A stretch of DNA of 64,000 nucleotides from Vibrio lentus (GTDB taxonomy: Bacteria > Pseudomonadota > Gammaproteobacteria > Enterobacterales > Vibrionaceae). The notes under the pieces are model-generated. The model worked only from the letters and a program-made list of their open reading frames with translations, had not been told where the DNA came from and searched no databases. The stretch lies in the NCBI RefSeq assembly GCF_030409755.1, contig NZ_JAUFQE010000002.1, positions 496,001 through 560,000 on the forward strand. Direction: 5' to 3'. Positions 27,863 through 36,328 of the stretch are shown piece by piece. The first letter of the stretch is position 1; each line of letters opens with the position of its first letter. The translations under genes and the position numbers were made by a program.

Positions 27863-28240
27863 ATGAAATTCCTACACACAATGATCCGAGTTACTGATTT
27901 AGACAAGTCTATCGAGTTCTACACCAAGGTATTGGGAATGAAGGAACTTGAACGCCATGAAAACAAAGACTACCGCTACACATTAGTTTTTGTTGGCTAC
28001 GAACAAGGCGGCACGACTATCGAGCTAACGTACAACTGGGATACTAATGAGTATGAGATGGGCAGCGCGTTTGGTCATCTGGCATTGGGTGTGGAAGATA
28101 TTTACGCAGCATGCGACAAGATCAAATCGCTAGGTGGTAATGTGACTCGTGAAGCGGGGCCAGTAAAAGGTGGCTCAACGCACATCGCATTTATCACTGA
28201 CCCAGACGGCTACCAAATCGAACTGATTCAACTAGGTTAA
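27863..28240 (+). CDS. gloA: Glyoxalase I (lactoylglutathione lyase)
   Basis: Converts the methylglyoxal-glutathione hemithioacetal to S-lactoylglutathione in the cytoplasm. 125 residues, vicinal-oxygen-chelate fold. The metal ligands are visible at H5, E54 (TIELTYNW), H72 (FGHLALG) and E120 (QIELI). The glutathione loop [12 protein letters not shown] matches E. coli GloA. It is about 10 residues shorter than the E. coli enzyme at the C-terminus. It is followed 14 bases later by nemA, forming a detoxification operon like E. coli nemRA-gloA but in reversed gene order. Confidence 0.95.
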   Translation: MKFLHTMIRVTDLDKSIEFYTKVLGMKELERHENKDYRYTLVFVGYEQGGTTIELTYNWDTNEYEMGSAFGHLALGVEDIYAACDKIKSLGGNVTREAGPVKGGSTHIAFITDPDGYQIELIQLG

Positions 28241-28254
28241 TCGAGGAAATCATT

Positions 28255-29352
28255 ATGACAAACGCACTATTTCAACCAATTCAACTTGGTAACATTGAGC
28301 TTAAAAACCGTATTGTTATGCCTCCGATGACGCGCTCACGTGCGACGCAACCTGGTAATTCAGCAAACGACATGATGGCGGCTTACTACGCTCAGCGCGC
28401 TTCGGCAGGTTTGATCATTGCTGAAGGCACACAAATTTCACCTATGGGTCAAGGTTATGCTTGGACTCCGGGTATCTATTCTGATGAGCAGATCGCGGGT
28501 TGGAAAAAAGTCACGGATGCAGTGCATGAGAAAGAGGGCGTTATCTTCGCTCAACTTTGGCATGTAGGCCGTGTCACGCACCCAGACAACATTGGTGGTG
28601 AACAACCAATTTCGTCTTCTGCACTTAAAGCAGAGAATGTAAAAGTATTCATTGATAACGGTACAGATGAACCGGGTTTTGTTGATGTGGTTGAACCTCG
28701 TGAGATGACCAAAGAAGACATCAAACAAGTGGTTGAACAGTATCGCCAAGCGGCTTTGAACGCGATTGAAGCGGGCTTTGATGGCATCGAACTTCACGCC
28801 GCGAATGGTTACTTAATCAACCAATTCATCGATTCTGAAGCAAACAACCGTACCGATGAATACGGTGGTTCAACTGAAAACCGCCTGCGTTTCTTGGGTG
28901 AAGTAGTTGAAGCTATGGTTGAAGCGATTGGTGCGGACCGTGTTGGTGTTCGTCTTGCTCCGTTTACTTCGCTAAATGGCACGGTTGACGCAACGCCTGT
29001 TGAAACTTACACAGCTGCGGCAGCACTACTTAACCTATACAAAATTGTTTACCTGCACATTGCAGAAGTCGATTGGGACGATGCACCTGAAACGCCAAAA
29101 GCATTTAAAGCGGCAGTTCGTGAAGCTTACGATGGTGTCCTTATTTATGCGGGTAAATACGATAGCGAGCGTGGCGAAAAAGCCGTTGCTGAAGGCGTAA
29201 CTGACATGGTTGGTTTTGGTCGTCCATTCGTTGCTAACCCAGATTTACCTGCTCGTATTCAAAATGGTTACCCACTTGCAGCCCACGATCCAAATACATT
29301 GTTCGGTGGGGCTGAAAAAGGTTTAACGGATTACCCAGAATACGCAGGCTAA
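28255..29352 (+). CDS. nemA: N-ethylmaleimide reductase, Old Yellow Enzyme family
   Basis: FMN-dependent NAD(P)H:alkene reductase, 365 residues, TIM barrel. The start MTNALFQPIQLGNIELKNRIVMPPMTRSRA, read in overlapping parts, is the FMN-binding first strand. The active-site pair is in ELHAANGYLINQF, and the phosphate-binding end is DMVGFGRPFVANPDLP. It reduces activated C=C bonds of toxic electrophiles and complements GloA in handling reactive aldehydes. A terminator follows. Confidence 0.93.
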   Translation: MTNALFQPIQLGNIELKNRIVMPPMTRSRATQPGNSANDMMAAYYAQRASAGLIIAEGTQISPMGQGYAWTPGIYSDEQIAGWKKVTDAVHEKEGVIFAQLWHVGRVTHPDNIGGEQPISSSALKAENVKVFIDNGTDEPGFVDVVEPREMTKEDIKQVVEQYRQAALNAIEAGFDGIELHAANGYLINQFIDSEANNRTDEYGGSTENRLRFLGEVVEAMVEAIGADRVGVRLAPFTSLNGTVDATPVETYTAAAALLNLYKIVYLHIAEVDWDDAPETPKAFKAAVREAYDGVLIYAGKYDSERGEKAVAEGVTDMVGFGRPFVANPDLPARIQNGYPLAAHDPNTLFGGAEKGLTDYPEYAG

Positions 29353-29410
29353 AAACAGCTGCCTGAAGCAGAGTATTGAGATAGTATCTTGATCCTGTTG
29401 AATGTTTATA

Positions 29411-29444
29411 AAAAGCAACCTTGCAGAGTCGGGTTGCTTTTTTT
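29411..29444 (+). terminator. Intrinsic terminator after nemA
   Basis: AAAGCAACC (29412-29420) pairs with GGTTGCTTT (29432-29440), followed by a T run of seven. Confidence 0.88.
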
Positions 29445-29462
29445 GTTATTGGACCAAGTTAA

Positions 29463-30329
29463 ATGATGAATGTGAAAGCGATGCGCGGAGAGCTTTACCT
29501 TCTATTTGCCACCCTGCTAGCTGGGGTTGGATGGATTGCATCTAAGCTGGTGGTATTGGAAATGCCGGGACCAGTGTTCATTGGTGTGCGGTTTTTAGTG
29601 GCGAGTCTTATTCTTCTGCCGTTTTGTATTCATCATATTCGTAAGCTTTCGTTTAAGCAGATCTTGTCTCTTTGCGGCGTGGGTTTGCTGCTGTCTGCCT
29701 CACTGCAAGTCTGGGTGTATGCAGTGTCGGTGACCGAGAGCTTGTCTGAAGGGGCATTCATCATGAGCCTCGCCATGATCATTGCGCCGTTTGTTTCTTG
29801 GATTATCTTCCGAGTGAAACCGAATCGTGCATTTTGGATGTCTTTTCCTATCGCGATTATCGGTATGTTACTGCTTACTCTGACTAATGGTTGGCATGTA
29901 GAACCGAGTCAGATTTATTTCTTATTGGCATCAATGACGCTTTCTGTTCACTTTGTGATGAACAAGCGTGTGATGAGTAATATCAAGCCTATTGCTTCGA
30001 TTTGTGTACAGCTTTTTGTTGTAGGAATCAGTGGACTGGCATTTGCGTCGATGACAACTCAACCCGATTTTGAAATAACCAAGACCTTAGTCTTCTGGTT
30101 TATTGTTTCAGCGGTTATCGCGACGTCGATACGTTACTTGCTACAAACTGTGGGCCAGCATTCTGTGAACATGGAAGTGGCGGCATTGATCATGATTCTT
30201 GAGCCAGTGTGGACATTGTTATTGAGTGTCAGCGTGTTGGGTGAAACAGTTGAGATGCAAAAGTTGCTAGGTGGAGCGGTGATTATTGGTTCGCTATTTT
30301 GTTATATCAAATGGTCGAGACGAAAATAA
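29463..30329 (+). CDS. EamA/DMT-family membrane transporter
   Basis: 288 residues with ten predicted membrane helices in two homologous halves, as in drug/metabolite transporters. The first half starts GELYLLFATLLAGVGWIASK and the second ends AALIMILEPVWTLLLSVSVLGE, the usual EamA signature with its glutamate-proline. The substrate cannot be told. Separated from nemA by a terminator, so it has its own promoter. Confidence 0.82.
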   Translation: MMNVKAMRGELYLLFATLLAGVGWIASKLVVLEMPGPVFIGVRFLVASLILLPFCIHHIRKLSFKQILSLCGVGLLLSASLQVWVYAVSVTESLSEGAFIMSLAMIIAPFVSWIIFRVKPNRAFWMSFPIAIIGMLLLTLTNGWHVEPSQIYFLLASMTLSVHFVMNKRVMSNIKPIASICVQLFVVGISGLAFASMTTQPDFEITKTLVFWFIVSAVIATSIRYLLQTVGQHSVNMEVAALIMILEPVWTLLLSVSVLGETVEMQKLLGGAVIIGSLFCYIKWSRRK

Positions 30330-30331
30330 AA

Positions 30332-30351
30332 CACTCGGCGCAAGGCCGAGT
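30332..30351 (+). terminator. Weak hairpin after the DMT transporter gene
   Basis: ACTCGGC and GCCGAGT form a 7-bp stem with a 5-base loop; no strong T run follows. Confidence 0.4.
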
Positions 30352-30423
30352 ATTGGTTGTTGGTTAGTGCATGTTTAAAACTCATTAAGCATGCACTAGC
30401 AATAAGATCCGGTCACAGTAAGA

Positions 30424-30852
30424 TCAGATCGCTGCGACCATCTTTTGAAGTAGCTTGATCATCATCTGCTGTTCTTCAGCGTCCAACTCATTCATCAATT
30501 CTTTGTTTAAACGAATAGGGATTGGAACGAGTTGTTCTTCGAGTGCTTTCCCTTTTTCCGTTAAGTAGATTCTGAAAGAACGACGACTGTTTGGATCGGC
30601 TCTGCGTTCAACCAACTCAAGCTTTTCTAACTTGTCTAATGTTCGAGTCGTTGTCGAATTCTCGACTTTGGACTTCGCTGCGATGTCGCGCTGCGTAATG
30701 CCTTCTTCTTCCCACAAGCACATCAAGGTTGGCCAAAGGGCAAGGCTCAAACCGTGTTGTTTGAGTTCTACATCAAAATCTTTGCTCGCTTTGTTGGCGA
30801 CCACATTGATCATCCACCCAAAGCTATTTTGTCTATCAAATTCTTGAGACAT
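30424..30852 (-). CDS. MarR-family transcriptional regulator
   Basis: 142 residues with the MarR winged helix: ITQRDIAAKSKVENSTTTRTLDKLEKLELVERRADPNSRR in overlapping segments, residues about 53-93, and dimerisation helices at both ends. It starts 17 bases after the cytochrome b561 gene stops, on the same strand, so the two are probably co-transcribed. A long inverted repeat spans the junction. It may sense phenolic or oxidative signals like other MarR proteins, but that is not shown here. Confidence 0.85.
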   Translation of the reverse strand: MSQEFDRQNSFGWMINVVANKASKDFDVELKQHGLSLALWPTLMCLWEEEGITQRDIAAKSKVENSTTTRTLDKLEKLELVERRADPNSRRSFRIYLTEKGKALEEQLVPIPIRLNKELMNELDAEEQQMMIKLLQKMVAAI

Positions 30853-30869
30853 CCGTCAGTACCTAATTC

Positions 30870-30901
30870 TTACGATGACATTACAACTATTGTCATCGTA
30901 A
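30870..30901. promoter_or_regulatory. Inverted repeat spanning the cytb561 stop and marR leader
   Basis: TTACGATGACA (30870-30880) is perfectly complementary to TGTCATCGTAA (30891-30901) with a 10-base loop. One arm contains the cytochrome b561 stop codon. It could be a MarR operator 18 bases ahead of marR or an RNA hairpin that reduces read-through. Confidence 0.6.
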
Positions 30902-31514
30902 CTAATACCGATGCAATTAGCACCAACAACGCTTTTCTATTTGATGAAAAAGCTAATTGACTGCCATTTTCAAAATGATCTGTTAGCGATGGTTGATTTT
31001 GTTTGCCTGTGAACATAGCTAAAACCAAGGGCTTTGAGCGTAGTTTGTACACAAGGATCGCCAGCAAATGCAAAACGACAAATGCGACCAACATACGTGC
31101 CGCGATAGCATGAGCCGTACCCAAGATATCAAATACAGTGTCGGTGATGATCACATCAGAGTAGGGCAAGTTGTCAAAGAAACCAGCAATCACAAGCCCT
31201 GTTATACATTGGACAAACAGAGTCGTGATCATTCCTATCACCATCCACGCACCTAACGGATTGTGTCCCGGCTTGGGTTGAGTTTTGCCGCGCAAGTAAC
31301 GCCAAGCTGACTTCGGGGAGCTAATGAATTGAGAAAAACGACTGGTATCACTACCAATCATTCCCCAGACCAAGCGCCACAGAATCAAACTAAACAGCGC
31401 GAGCCCTAAATAAATGTGTGGGCCATTGCCGCTAAAACCAGATACAGCAAGGCCAATAAACAGAGCTGCTTGCAGCCAGTGATAGAGTCGAGTCGGTAGA
31501 TCCCAGATTTTCAT
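30870..31514 (-). CDS. Cytochrome b561-type membrane protein
   Basis: Inner-membrane cytochrome b of the prokaryotic b561/hydrogenase-b family, 214 residues. The opening KIWDLPTRLYHWLQAALF carries the first heme histidine, and further histidines lie in TAHAIAARMLVAFVVLHLL, giving the spacing of a four-helix heme b protein. A fifth hydrophobic segment closes the protein. The start has AGGAA upstream. It is divergent from a cytochrome c'-like gene with a 50-bp perfect palindrome between them, a common pairing of membrane cytochrome b and periplasmic monoheme c. Confidence 0.85.
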   Translation of the reverse strand: MKIWDLPTRLYHWLQAALFIGLAVSGFSGNGPHIYLGLALFSLILWRLVWGMIGSDTSRFSQFISSPKSAWRYLRGKTQPKPGHNPLGAWMVIGMITTLFVQCITGLVIAGFFDNLPYSDVIITDTVFDILGTAHAIAARMLVAFVVLHLLAILVYKLRSKPLVLAMFTGKQNQPSLTDHFENGSQLAFSSNRKALLVLIASVLVTMTIVVMSS

Positions 31515-31550
31515 CGTTCAATTTCCTGCTTGTCGTTTTACAAAGCGACA

Positions 31551-31600
31551 TTAATTTACACAACAACAGTTGCGCGCGCAACTGTTGTTGTGTAAATTAA
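31551..31600. repeat. Perfect 50-bp palindrome in the divergent cytochrome promoter
   Basis: Positions 31551-31575 are the exact reverse complement of 31576-31600, with no loop base. The centre is GCGCGC within CAGTTGCGCGCGCAACTG; the arms continue outward through AACAACA, then TTACAC, and end in TTAATT. The symmetry stops exactly at 31550/31601. It lies 37 bases upstream of the cytochrome b561 start and 66 upstream of the cytochrome c' start. A second dyad, TGTCG-N10-CGACA, abuts it at 31531-31550. It may be a shared operator or a cruciform-forming control element. Confidence 0.9.
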
Positions 31601-31665
31601 ATGCATCTCATCGATTACGATTGAAAACTCAACAAATCAACCGACCAATAAACAGGAAAGACACT

Positions 31666-32088
31666 ATGAAAAAACTGACTATCGCTTTACTTATCTCCGT
31701 GCCGGTGATGGCTATTGCCGCAACGGAAGCTGTGAACAATCGCCAGCAGGCTTTTAGTTCAATTGAAAAGCTCAATAAACAAGTGTCTTCAGAATTAGGG
31801 AACCGAAATACAGATTGGAAGAAGGTTGAGGAGTTAAGTGGGAGTTTGGTTGAGCACGGAGTTGTACTGAGTAATAGTTTTGCTGAGAGTGACACGGGCG
31901 GTAAAGCAAAAGAAGCGGTGTGGAGTAAGCCGGAGAAATTCAATCAGCTGATGCTACAGATGAACCAAGGTTTTACGGAGTTGCAACAAGCGAGTATTGA
32001 GCAGGACCTTAGCAAGGCTGAACGTGGTTTAGATGCGGCCAATAACACATGCCGAGCGTGTCATCGTACTTATCGTTCGCGTTGGTAA
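31666..32088 (+). CDS. Periplasmic cytochrome c' family protein
   Basis: 140 residues from the ATG at 31666, which follows AGGAAAGACACT. A longer frame back to 31570 would begin inside the palindrome at a TTG and lacks a signal peptide. Residues 1-18 (MKKLTIALLISVPVMAIA) are the signal. The single heme motif CRACH sits near the C-terminus, the position typical of cytochrome c'/c556 four-helix bundles, where it is followed by a few residues (RTYRSRW). It probably receives electrons from the divergent cytochrome b561. Confidence 0.85.
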   Translation: MKKLTIALLISVPVMAIAATEAVNNRQQAFSSIEKLNKQVSSELGNRNTDWKKVEELSGSLVEHGVVLSNSFAESDTGGKAKEAVWSKPEKFNQLMLQMNQGFTELQQASIEQDLSKAERGLDAANNTCRACHRTYRSRW

Positions 32089-32114
32089 GTCACTTTAAGG
32101 GGCTTAAAAACAAC

Positions 32115-32141
32115 AAAGCCTGTGCGAATCGCGACAGGCTT
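32115..32141. terminator. Hairpin between cytochrome c' and outer-membrane gene
   Basis: AAGCCTGT pairs with ACAGGCTT across a 10-base loop, between convergent genes. T runs are short on both sides. Confidence 0.45.
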
Positions 32142-32191
32142 GATGCTGTAAATACGTAAATAAACAAGAGCTAGGCTTAAGTCCGGTTAAA

Positions 32192-33334
32192 CTATATGTT
32201 CTCACCCAAACTAAAATACGCCAGCACTTCATCTTCGTTGTTGTAGGTGAAGTCCATACGTACATTGATACGTTCTTGGCGCATTAATCGATAGCGCAAT
32301 CCGAGGCCAACCATGGTCAGAAGGTCGCCATCATCAAAGCTATGATAAGGGTCTTTCGGGTTGAGCCTTTCGCCAAACACTTTACCGACACCCGTTAAAC
32401 CGACCACGGCGACGTTGTTTAGAAAATTAATTGATGAGCCAGAAATCGAGTAGCGGTATTCCATCTCAAGGTTGGTCATGTGTGAAGCGATGTGATCACC
32501 CGCGACGAAACCACGTTGAACGTTTCGTCCTTGTCGACCATAGGTACTGTAGGCACTGCTAGGGGCATTCTCGGCATCAAGTAGGTAACGCGTGACCCAT
32601 CGGCTTGCGATGATGTGATTGTCGTTGTGCGTCAAGCTGTAGAAAAAACGGTAGTCAGAAAACAGCGAAGAGTAAGTCGCATCTTCATCATTACCTAACC
32701 AAGCGCCATGATCTTCATAAGTCAGCTCAAACAAGAAGCCGTGGTACGGATAGTAGTAATGCTCCCTTTCATCCCATAGGAATGAAAGTTTTGCTCCCAT
32801 GTCCGCTTCATATTCTTCATTAAACCCTGTGAACTTAAGTAAAAGATCATCGCGAGGCGTGTCCCCTAGATAACGAGCGGTAGAGTAATTTAACCCTGTG
32901 CCCAGATAGATGTTGTCGTAGATCTTAAAATAAAAATCACCATCGAAAGCGTATTCTTGATGGTTGGTATCGACAAGATCAACCAGCGTGATGTTGGTGC
33001 TAGAGAAACCCATTTCACCAGTGAACCGTAAGGAATCACCGTTTAATAAAAGGTCTGCATTACCTTTTATGTAGTAGCTGTCGTTTTGGGTATAAGTCAG
33101 GGTTGCCGATAAGGTTGATGCGTTCTTGGTTTCACCATCTGCGTAAAAGTTGTAGATAGGAACAACCGAAATCCCAGTATCGACACTTGGATCGTAGAAG
33201 GGGATAGCAATGACACGAAATTGGTCATCCAGTTCAGGTTCTTGTGACTCTCGCGTATCAACTTCAAAAGCTGAACTGGAGAAACTGGCAACAGTCGAAA
33301 GAAAGGCTGTTGTCAAAAAAGAGTGTCGAGTCAT
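32192..33334 (-). CDS. Outer-membrane beta-barrel protein, Omp85/surface-antigen-like
   Basis: 380 residues from the ATG at 33334, where a signal peptide MTRHSFLTTAFLSTVASFSSSA begins. The body alternates in beta-strand fashion and ends ...RMDFTYNNEDEVLAYFSLGENI. The pattern WDEREHYYYPYHGFLFELTYEDHGAWLG and the late FVAGDHIASHMTNLEMEYRYSI resemble the barrel part of the bacterial surface antigen (D15) family, without POTRA domains. It thus looks like a short barrel-only relative. Function unknown. It converges on the cytochrome c' gene. Confidence 0.65.
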   Translation of the reverse strand: MTRHSFLTTAFLSTVASFSSSAFEVDTRESQEPELDDQFRVIAIPFYDPSVDTGISVVPIYNFYADGETKNASTLSATLTYTQNDSYYIKGNADLLLNGDSLRFTGEMGFSSTNITLVDLVDTNHQEYAFDGDFYFKIYDNIYLGTGLNYSTARYLGDTPRDDLLLKFTGFNEEYEADMGAKLSFLWDEREHYYYPYHGFLFELTYEDHGAWLGNDEDATYSSLFSDYRFFYSLTHNDNHIIASRWVTRYLLDAENAPSSAYSTYGRQGRNVQRGFVAGDHIASHMTNLEMEYRYSISGSSINFLNNVAVVGLTGVGKVFGERLNPKDPYHSFDDGDLLTMVGLGLRYRLMRQERINVRMDFTYNNEDEVLAYFSLGENI

Positions 33335-33493
33335 GTAGGGTGTTACGTCCAATGTAGAGAGAATCGCATTCAACTTTCATCGTCGGCGAGCGACGATAAT
33401 AACACGTCACGAATACTGATTAATAGCAGAGGAACGGTAGGTATTGGAAATATACCGTACAAGAATAAGTGCAATTGATAACATGGGCATTAA

Positions 33494-33520
33494 AAATGGT
33501 GAGAAGGGTTCTCACCATTT
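33494..33520 (-). terminator. Intrinsic terminator after ppiB
   Basis: AAATGGTGAGAA (33494-33505) is perfectly complementary to TTCTCACCATTT (33509-33520) with a 3-base loop. A T run follows on the minus strand. Confidence 0.88.
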
Positions 33521-33549
33521 GAGGTTGGTTTTTGGTGCCCGATTGTGGC

Positions 33550-34044
33550 TTAGTTGTTAATAGTGACTTTCGAGATCACGATATCTTCGCAAGGCACATC
33601 TTCGTGTCCCCAGCGAGTAGTGGTTGGTGCAAGCGCAATCTTGTTGACCACGTCCATGCCTGCCGATACTTTGCCAAACACTGCGTAACCCCAACCTGCG
33701 TTGCTGGTCGCGGTATGATCAAGGAAATCATTGTCGTCAAGGTTGATAAAGAACTGCGCCGTTGCTGAGTGTGGTGCGTCTGTACGAGCCATTGCCACTG
33801 AGCCAATCACGTTCTTTAGTCCACGATTTGCTTCATTGACGATAGGTGCGTGTGTTGGCTTCTCTGTCATGTCGATAGTGTGTCCACCACCTTGAATCAT
33901 AAAGCCTTCAATCACACGGTGAAACGTGGTGCCTTCATAGAAGCCTTCTTGGCAGTATTTAAGGAAGTTTTTTGAACTTACTGGCGCTTTCTCAAGGTTA
34001 AGTTCAATTTCGATGTCGCCAAAGTTAGTGGTCAGAATAATCAT
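33550..34044 (-). CDS. ppiB: Peptidyl-prolyl cis-trans isomerase B (cyclophilin)
   Basis: Cytoplasmic cyclophilin that speeds proline isomerisation during folding, 164 residues from the ATG at 34044. The start [21 protein letters not shown] is that of E. coli PpiB. The catalytic segments [16 protein letters not shown] and [10 protein letters not shown] carry the active-site Arg, Phe and Gln. A TTG four codons upstream is unlikely to be used. Confidence 0.93.
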   Translation of the reverse strand: MIILTTNFGDIEIELNLEKAPVSSKNFLKYCQEGFYEGTTFHRVIEGFMIQGGGHTIDMTEKPTHAPIVNEANRGLKNVIGSVAMARTDAPHSATAQFFINLDDNDFLDHTATSNAGWGYAVFGKVSAGMDVVNKIALAPTTTRWGHEDVPCEDIVISKVTINN

Positions 34045-34227
34045 AAAGGTGCCCAATGTTCGAGTACTAATATTTTGAGTACTACAGAGTAGTGGATGAC
34101 GTAATAGGGTGCAGTATATGAGAAATAACGGTGGATGCCAGTGAACAGTGATTTTGACGTGTATTCAGGGCGATCTGAATGACCTTCGAGCGTGCCATCG
34201 CGCGTTTACTTCGCTCGTATAGACAAG

Positions 34228-34255
34228 AAAGCCAGCGATCAGGTCGCTGGCTTTT
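34228..34255 (-). terminator. Hairpin after dsbA
   Basis: AAAGCCAGCGA (34228-34238) pairs with TCGCTGGCTTTT (34244-34255). The minus-strand T run is interrupted. Confidence 0.65.
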
Positions 34256-34281
34256 GAGGTTTTAAAGACTATCGCTTTTGA

Positions 34282-34881
34282 TTAAAGCGTTAGAAGGTAA
34301 TTCACCAGCTGGTTGTACTCTTCGTAGCTCTTGATTTGATCCGGTTTTACGATGTATTTGTTGTTAACTAATACGCCCGGAACGCCAGTTAATGTGCTCG
34401 CATCAAATTGCTTATCAAAACGCTTCTGCATTGAGTTAACTGCGAAACCGTTGTAGGCCGCATCAAACTTCTTCGCATCGACACCGTTATCAATGAAGAT
34501 CTGGCGCAGTTCCGCTTCGTTTCTTGGAGTCTGTTGCTTCTCGTGAATTTTGGCGAACATTGCTGGAACCATATTGTCTTCAGCGTCGAGTGCAATCATG
34601 GTCGCGTAAGCTTTTGCCATAGGCACAGCCATGTCGTTGCCCATAAACGCTACGTGCACTTTTTGAAAGCTTGCTGATTCTGGTAGATCTTGTTTAAGGT
34701 ACTCAATGACGCCTTCAAATTTGTAGCAATGAGGGCAGTAAAACGAGAAGAACTCGGTAACGACTGGTTTATCTGCTTTCGCTACGTCGAGGATCTTGTA
34801 GTGAGTACCTTCTTCAAACTGAGCGGCATTAATTGAAGCGCTCATGATCAGAGCTGCGAATAGGCTAAATAGCTTTTTCAT
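34282..34881 (-). CDS. dsbA: Thiol:disulfide interchange protein DsbA
   Basis: Periplasmic oxidant that forms disulfide bonds in secreted proteins, 199 residues with a signal peptide ending SINA at about residue 19. The active site C49-P-H-C52 is in [12 protein letters not shown], and the cis-proline loop is TGVPGVLVN. The thioredoxin fold is interrupted by the helical insertion of DsbA. It stands alone; in many enterics dsbA follows yihE (srkA), which is not seen here. The next gene upstream is a small exported cysteine-containing protein. Confidence 0.9.
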   Translation of the reverse strand: MKKLFSLFAALIMSASINAAQFEEGTHYKILDVAKADKPVVTEFFSFYCPHCYKFEGVIEYLKQDLPESASFQKVHVAFMGNDMAVPMAKAYATMIALDAEDNMVPAMFAKIHEKQQTPRNEAELRQIFIDNGVDAKKFDAAYNGFAVNSMQKRFDKQFDASTLTGVPGVLVNNKYIVKPDQIKSYEEYNQLVNYLLTL

Positions 34882-34973
34882 GTGTTTATTTCCTAAATTT
34901 GGATGTCATTGTTTACAGCGATATAGCTGTATTAGTAATACGTTGGCAAGCGTTGCCAAACAGGGACAAACAA

Positions 34974-35333
34974 TTAAGAAATCGGAGGGCGGTAAGGGGC
35001 TTGTGGCGACATGATCGCCTTGTGTGAAGGCTCTTTCTCGATTAAAGCCAATGAACCAATTTGGGTATCAAAAGATTCTGACACAATCAACGGTGGCATT
35101 TTAAGTAAGCATACAGAGCCACAGCAGTGGTGTTCTACATTGGGTTGCGCGCTGGAATATGGGAATGAGTCACTGGTGTCGAATGAGGAATCGGTGTTCT
35201 GCGATAAGGTTGATAGATTTTGAGTTGCCTGCATAGCATTGGCGTTCGCGATACTGTCCACACTGATGGTGGCCACTAACATAGCGAATAGCATAAAAGC
35301 ATGTACCCAAATTTTGCTTATCAACTTTGGCAT
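34974..35333 (-). CDS. Hypothetical exported protein with HHCC motif
   Basis: 119 residues. Residues 1-33 form a long signal peptide or membrane anchor (MLFAMLVATISVDSIANA). The mature part is Ser/Thr-rich and contains EHHCCGSVCLLKMP, three cysteines next to two histidines, which could bind metal or form disulfides. The general build resembles small periplasmic metal-resistance proteins (DUF2946 type), but I cannot confirm membership. Its position beside dsbA is compatible with DsbA being needed for folding. Confidence 0.55.
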   Translation of the reverse strand: MPKLISKIWVHAFMLFAMLVATISVDSIANANAMQATQNLSTLSQNTDSSFDTSDSFPYSSAQPNVEHHCCGSVCLLKMPPLIVSESFDTQIGSLALIEKEPSHKAIMSPQAPYRPPIS

Positions 35334-35482
35334 GAAATATTGGTCTTTGTGTCCGAACTAAGGTTGGTATGAATCACATTCTGCAACCGCTAAACAAGAA
35401 AGCGTGAAACGAGCGCATGATACATCACTCGTTTACGCATCTCTAATTAAACCCAACAAAACTTAGCCGAGCTCAACTTTTA

Positions 35483-36091
35483 TTACGCTTGGTACTGTTT
35501 AAGGAACATCTCGACGCTGGAATTAATGATAATTTGCTTGTGCTGCTTATCAGGAGAGGGGGCGTGGCCAATGATCTGTGGCCAAAATGCAAAAGATTTC
35601 AGCAGGGCGATAAACTGAGTGGATGCGAACAATGGGTCGAGTTCAACCAAACGACCATCAGCCAATGCCGCTTTTATCCATGTTGTCAGGCCGCTTTCAG
35701 CTTGAGAATATTTTTCCATCGCTTGATGCGCGAGTTCTGCGTTATGAAAATATTCAGAGAACAGTACGCGAGATAAGTCGATGAAACCTTCAGACTCGAG
35801 AAGCTCAAGCTCTTGGTTGGCTATAGAGGTAAGTTGTTCATCTAGCGGTTGTTCGGCTTGATAGGGGAACTGAGTCGCTGCGAGTGTTTTGCTCCAAATG
35901 CTGTCTAAGATTTCATCCAGTAGCAGTTCTTTACTCGCAAAGTGATTGTAAACCGTGCGTTTAGATACTTCTGCTCGGCTAGAGATTTTATCCATGCTGG
36001 TGGCTTTATAGCCATGCTCGGTAAACTCTGCGATAGCAGCAGTCACGATAGATTCGCGTTTTCTTTGGCTCAGTGTTTTTTTTACAGTCAT
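35483..36091 (-). CDS. TetR-family transcriptional regulator
   Basis: 202 residues from the ATG at 36091; a start at 36106 is also possible, and an upstream one at 36187 would add an unrelated basic stretch. The helix-turn-helix is clear: SIVTAAIAEFTEHGYKATSMDKISSRAEVSKRTVYNHFASKELLL in overlapping segments, residues about 12-56. The C-terminal part resembles the TetR group with a LDEILDSIW... ligand domain. No efflux gene lies next to it, so the target is unknown; it is divergent from ybiB. Confidence 0.82.
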   Translation of the reverse strand: MTVKKTLSQRKRESIVTAAIAEFTEHGYKATSMDKISSRAEVSKRTVYNHFASKELLLDEILDSIWSKTLAATQFPYQAEQPLDEQLTSIANQELELLESEGFIDLSRVLFSEYFHNAELAHQAMEKYSQAESGLTTWIKAALADGRLVELDPLFASTQFIALLKSFAFWPQIIGHAPSPDKQHKQIIINSSVEMFLKQYQA

Positions 36092-36328
36092 TTGGGTGCT
36101 ACTCAACATTTTAGTTCGCATTGCATACGTCAATTTTACACCACTAGGTTTACTTTTAGAACAGCAATTCATTCGCTTGCAAGGCACCGATTTGTTTACT
36201 TGAAGTTTGGTGGCTTGTCATTGGGAATGGTTGATAGTGACTGAATCACTTTGCAATGCGCTATGGGTGTCATAGAATCGAAGGCGTATTAAATTTTATT
36301 GATATCTACGGAAGAGAATTAATAGTCA

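Noticed and set aside
31570..31665. N-terminal extension of the cytochrome c' gene
   Set aside because: It would start at a TTG inside the 50-bp palindrome and put 32 residues ahead of a clean signal peptide; the ATG at 31666 has a good ribosome site.
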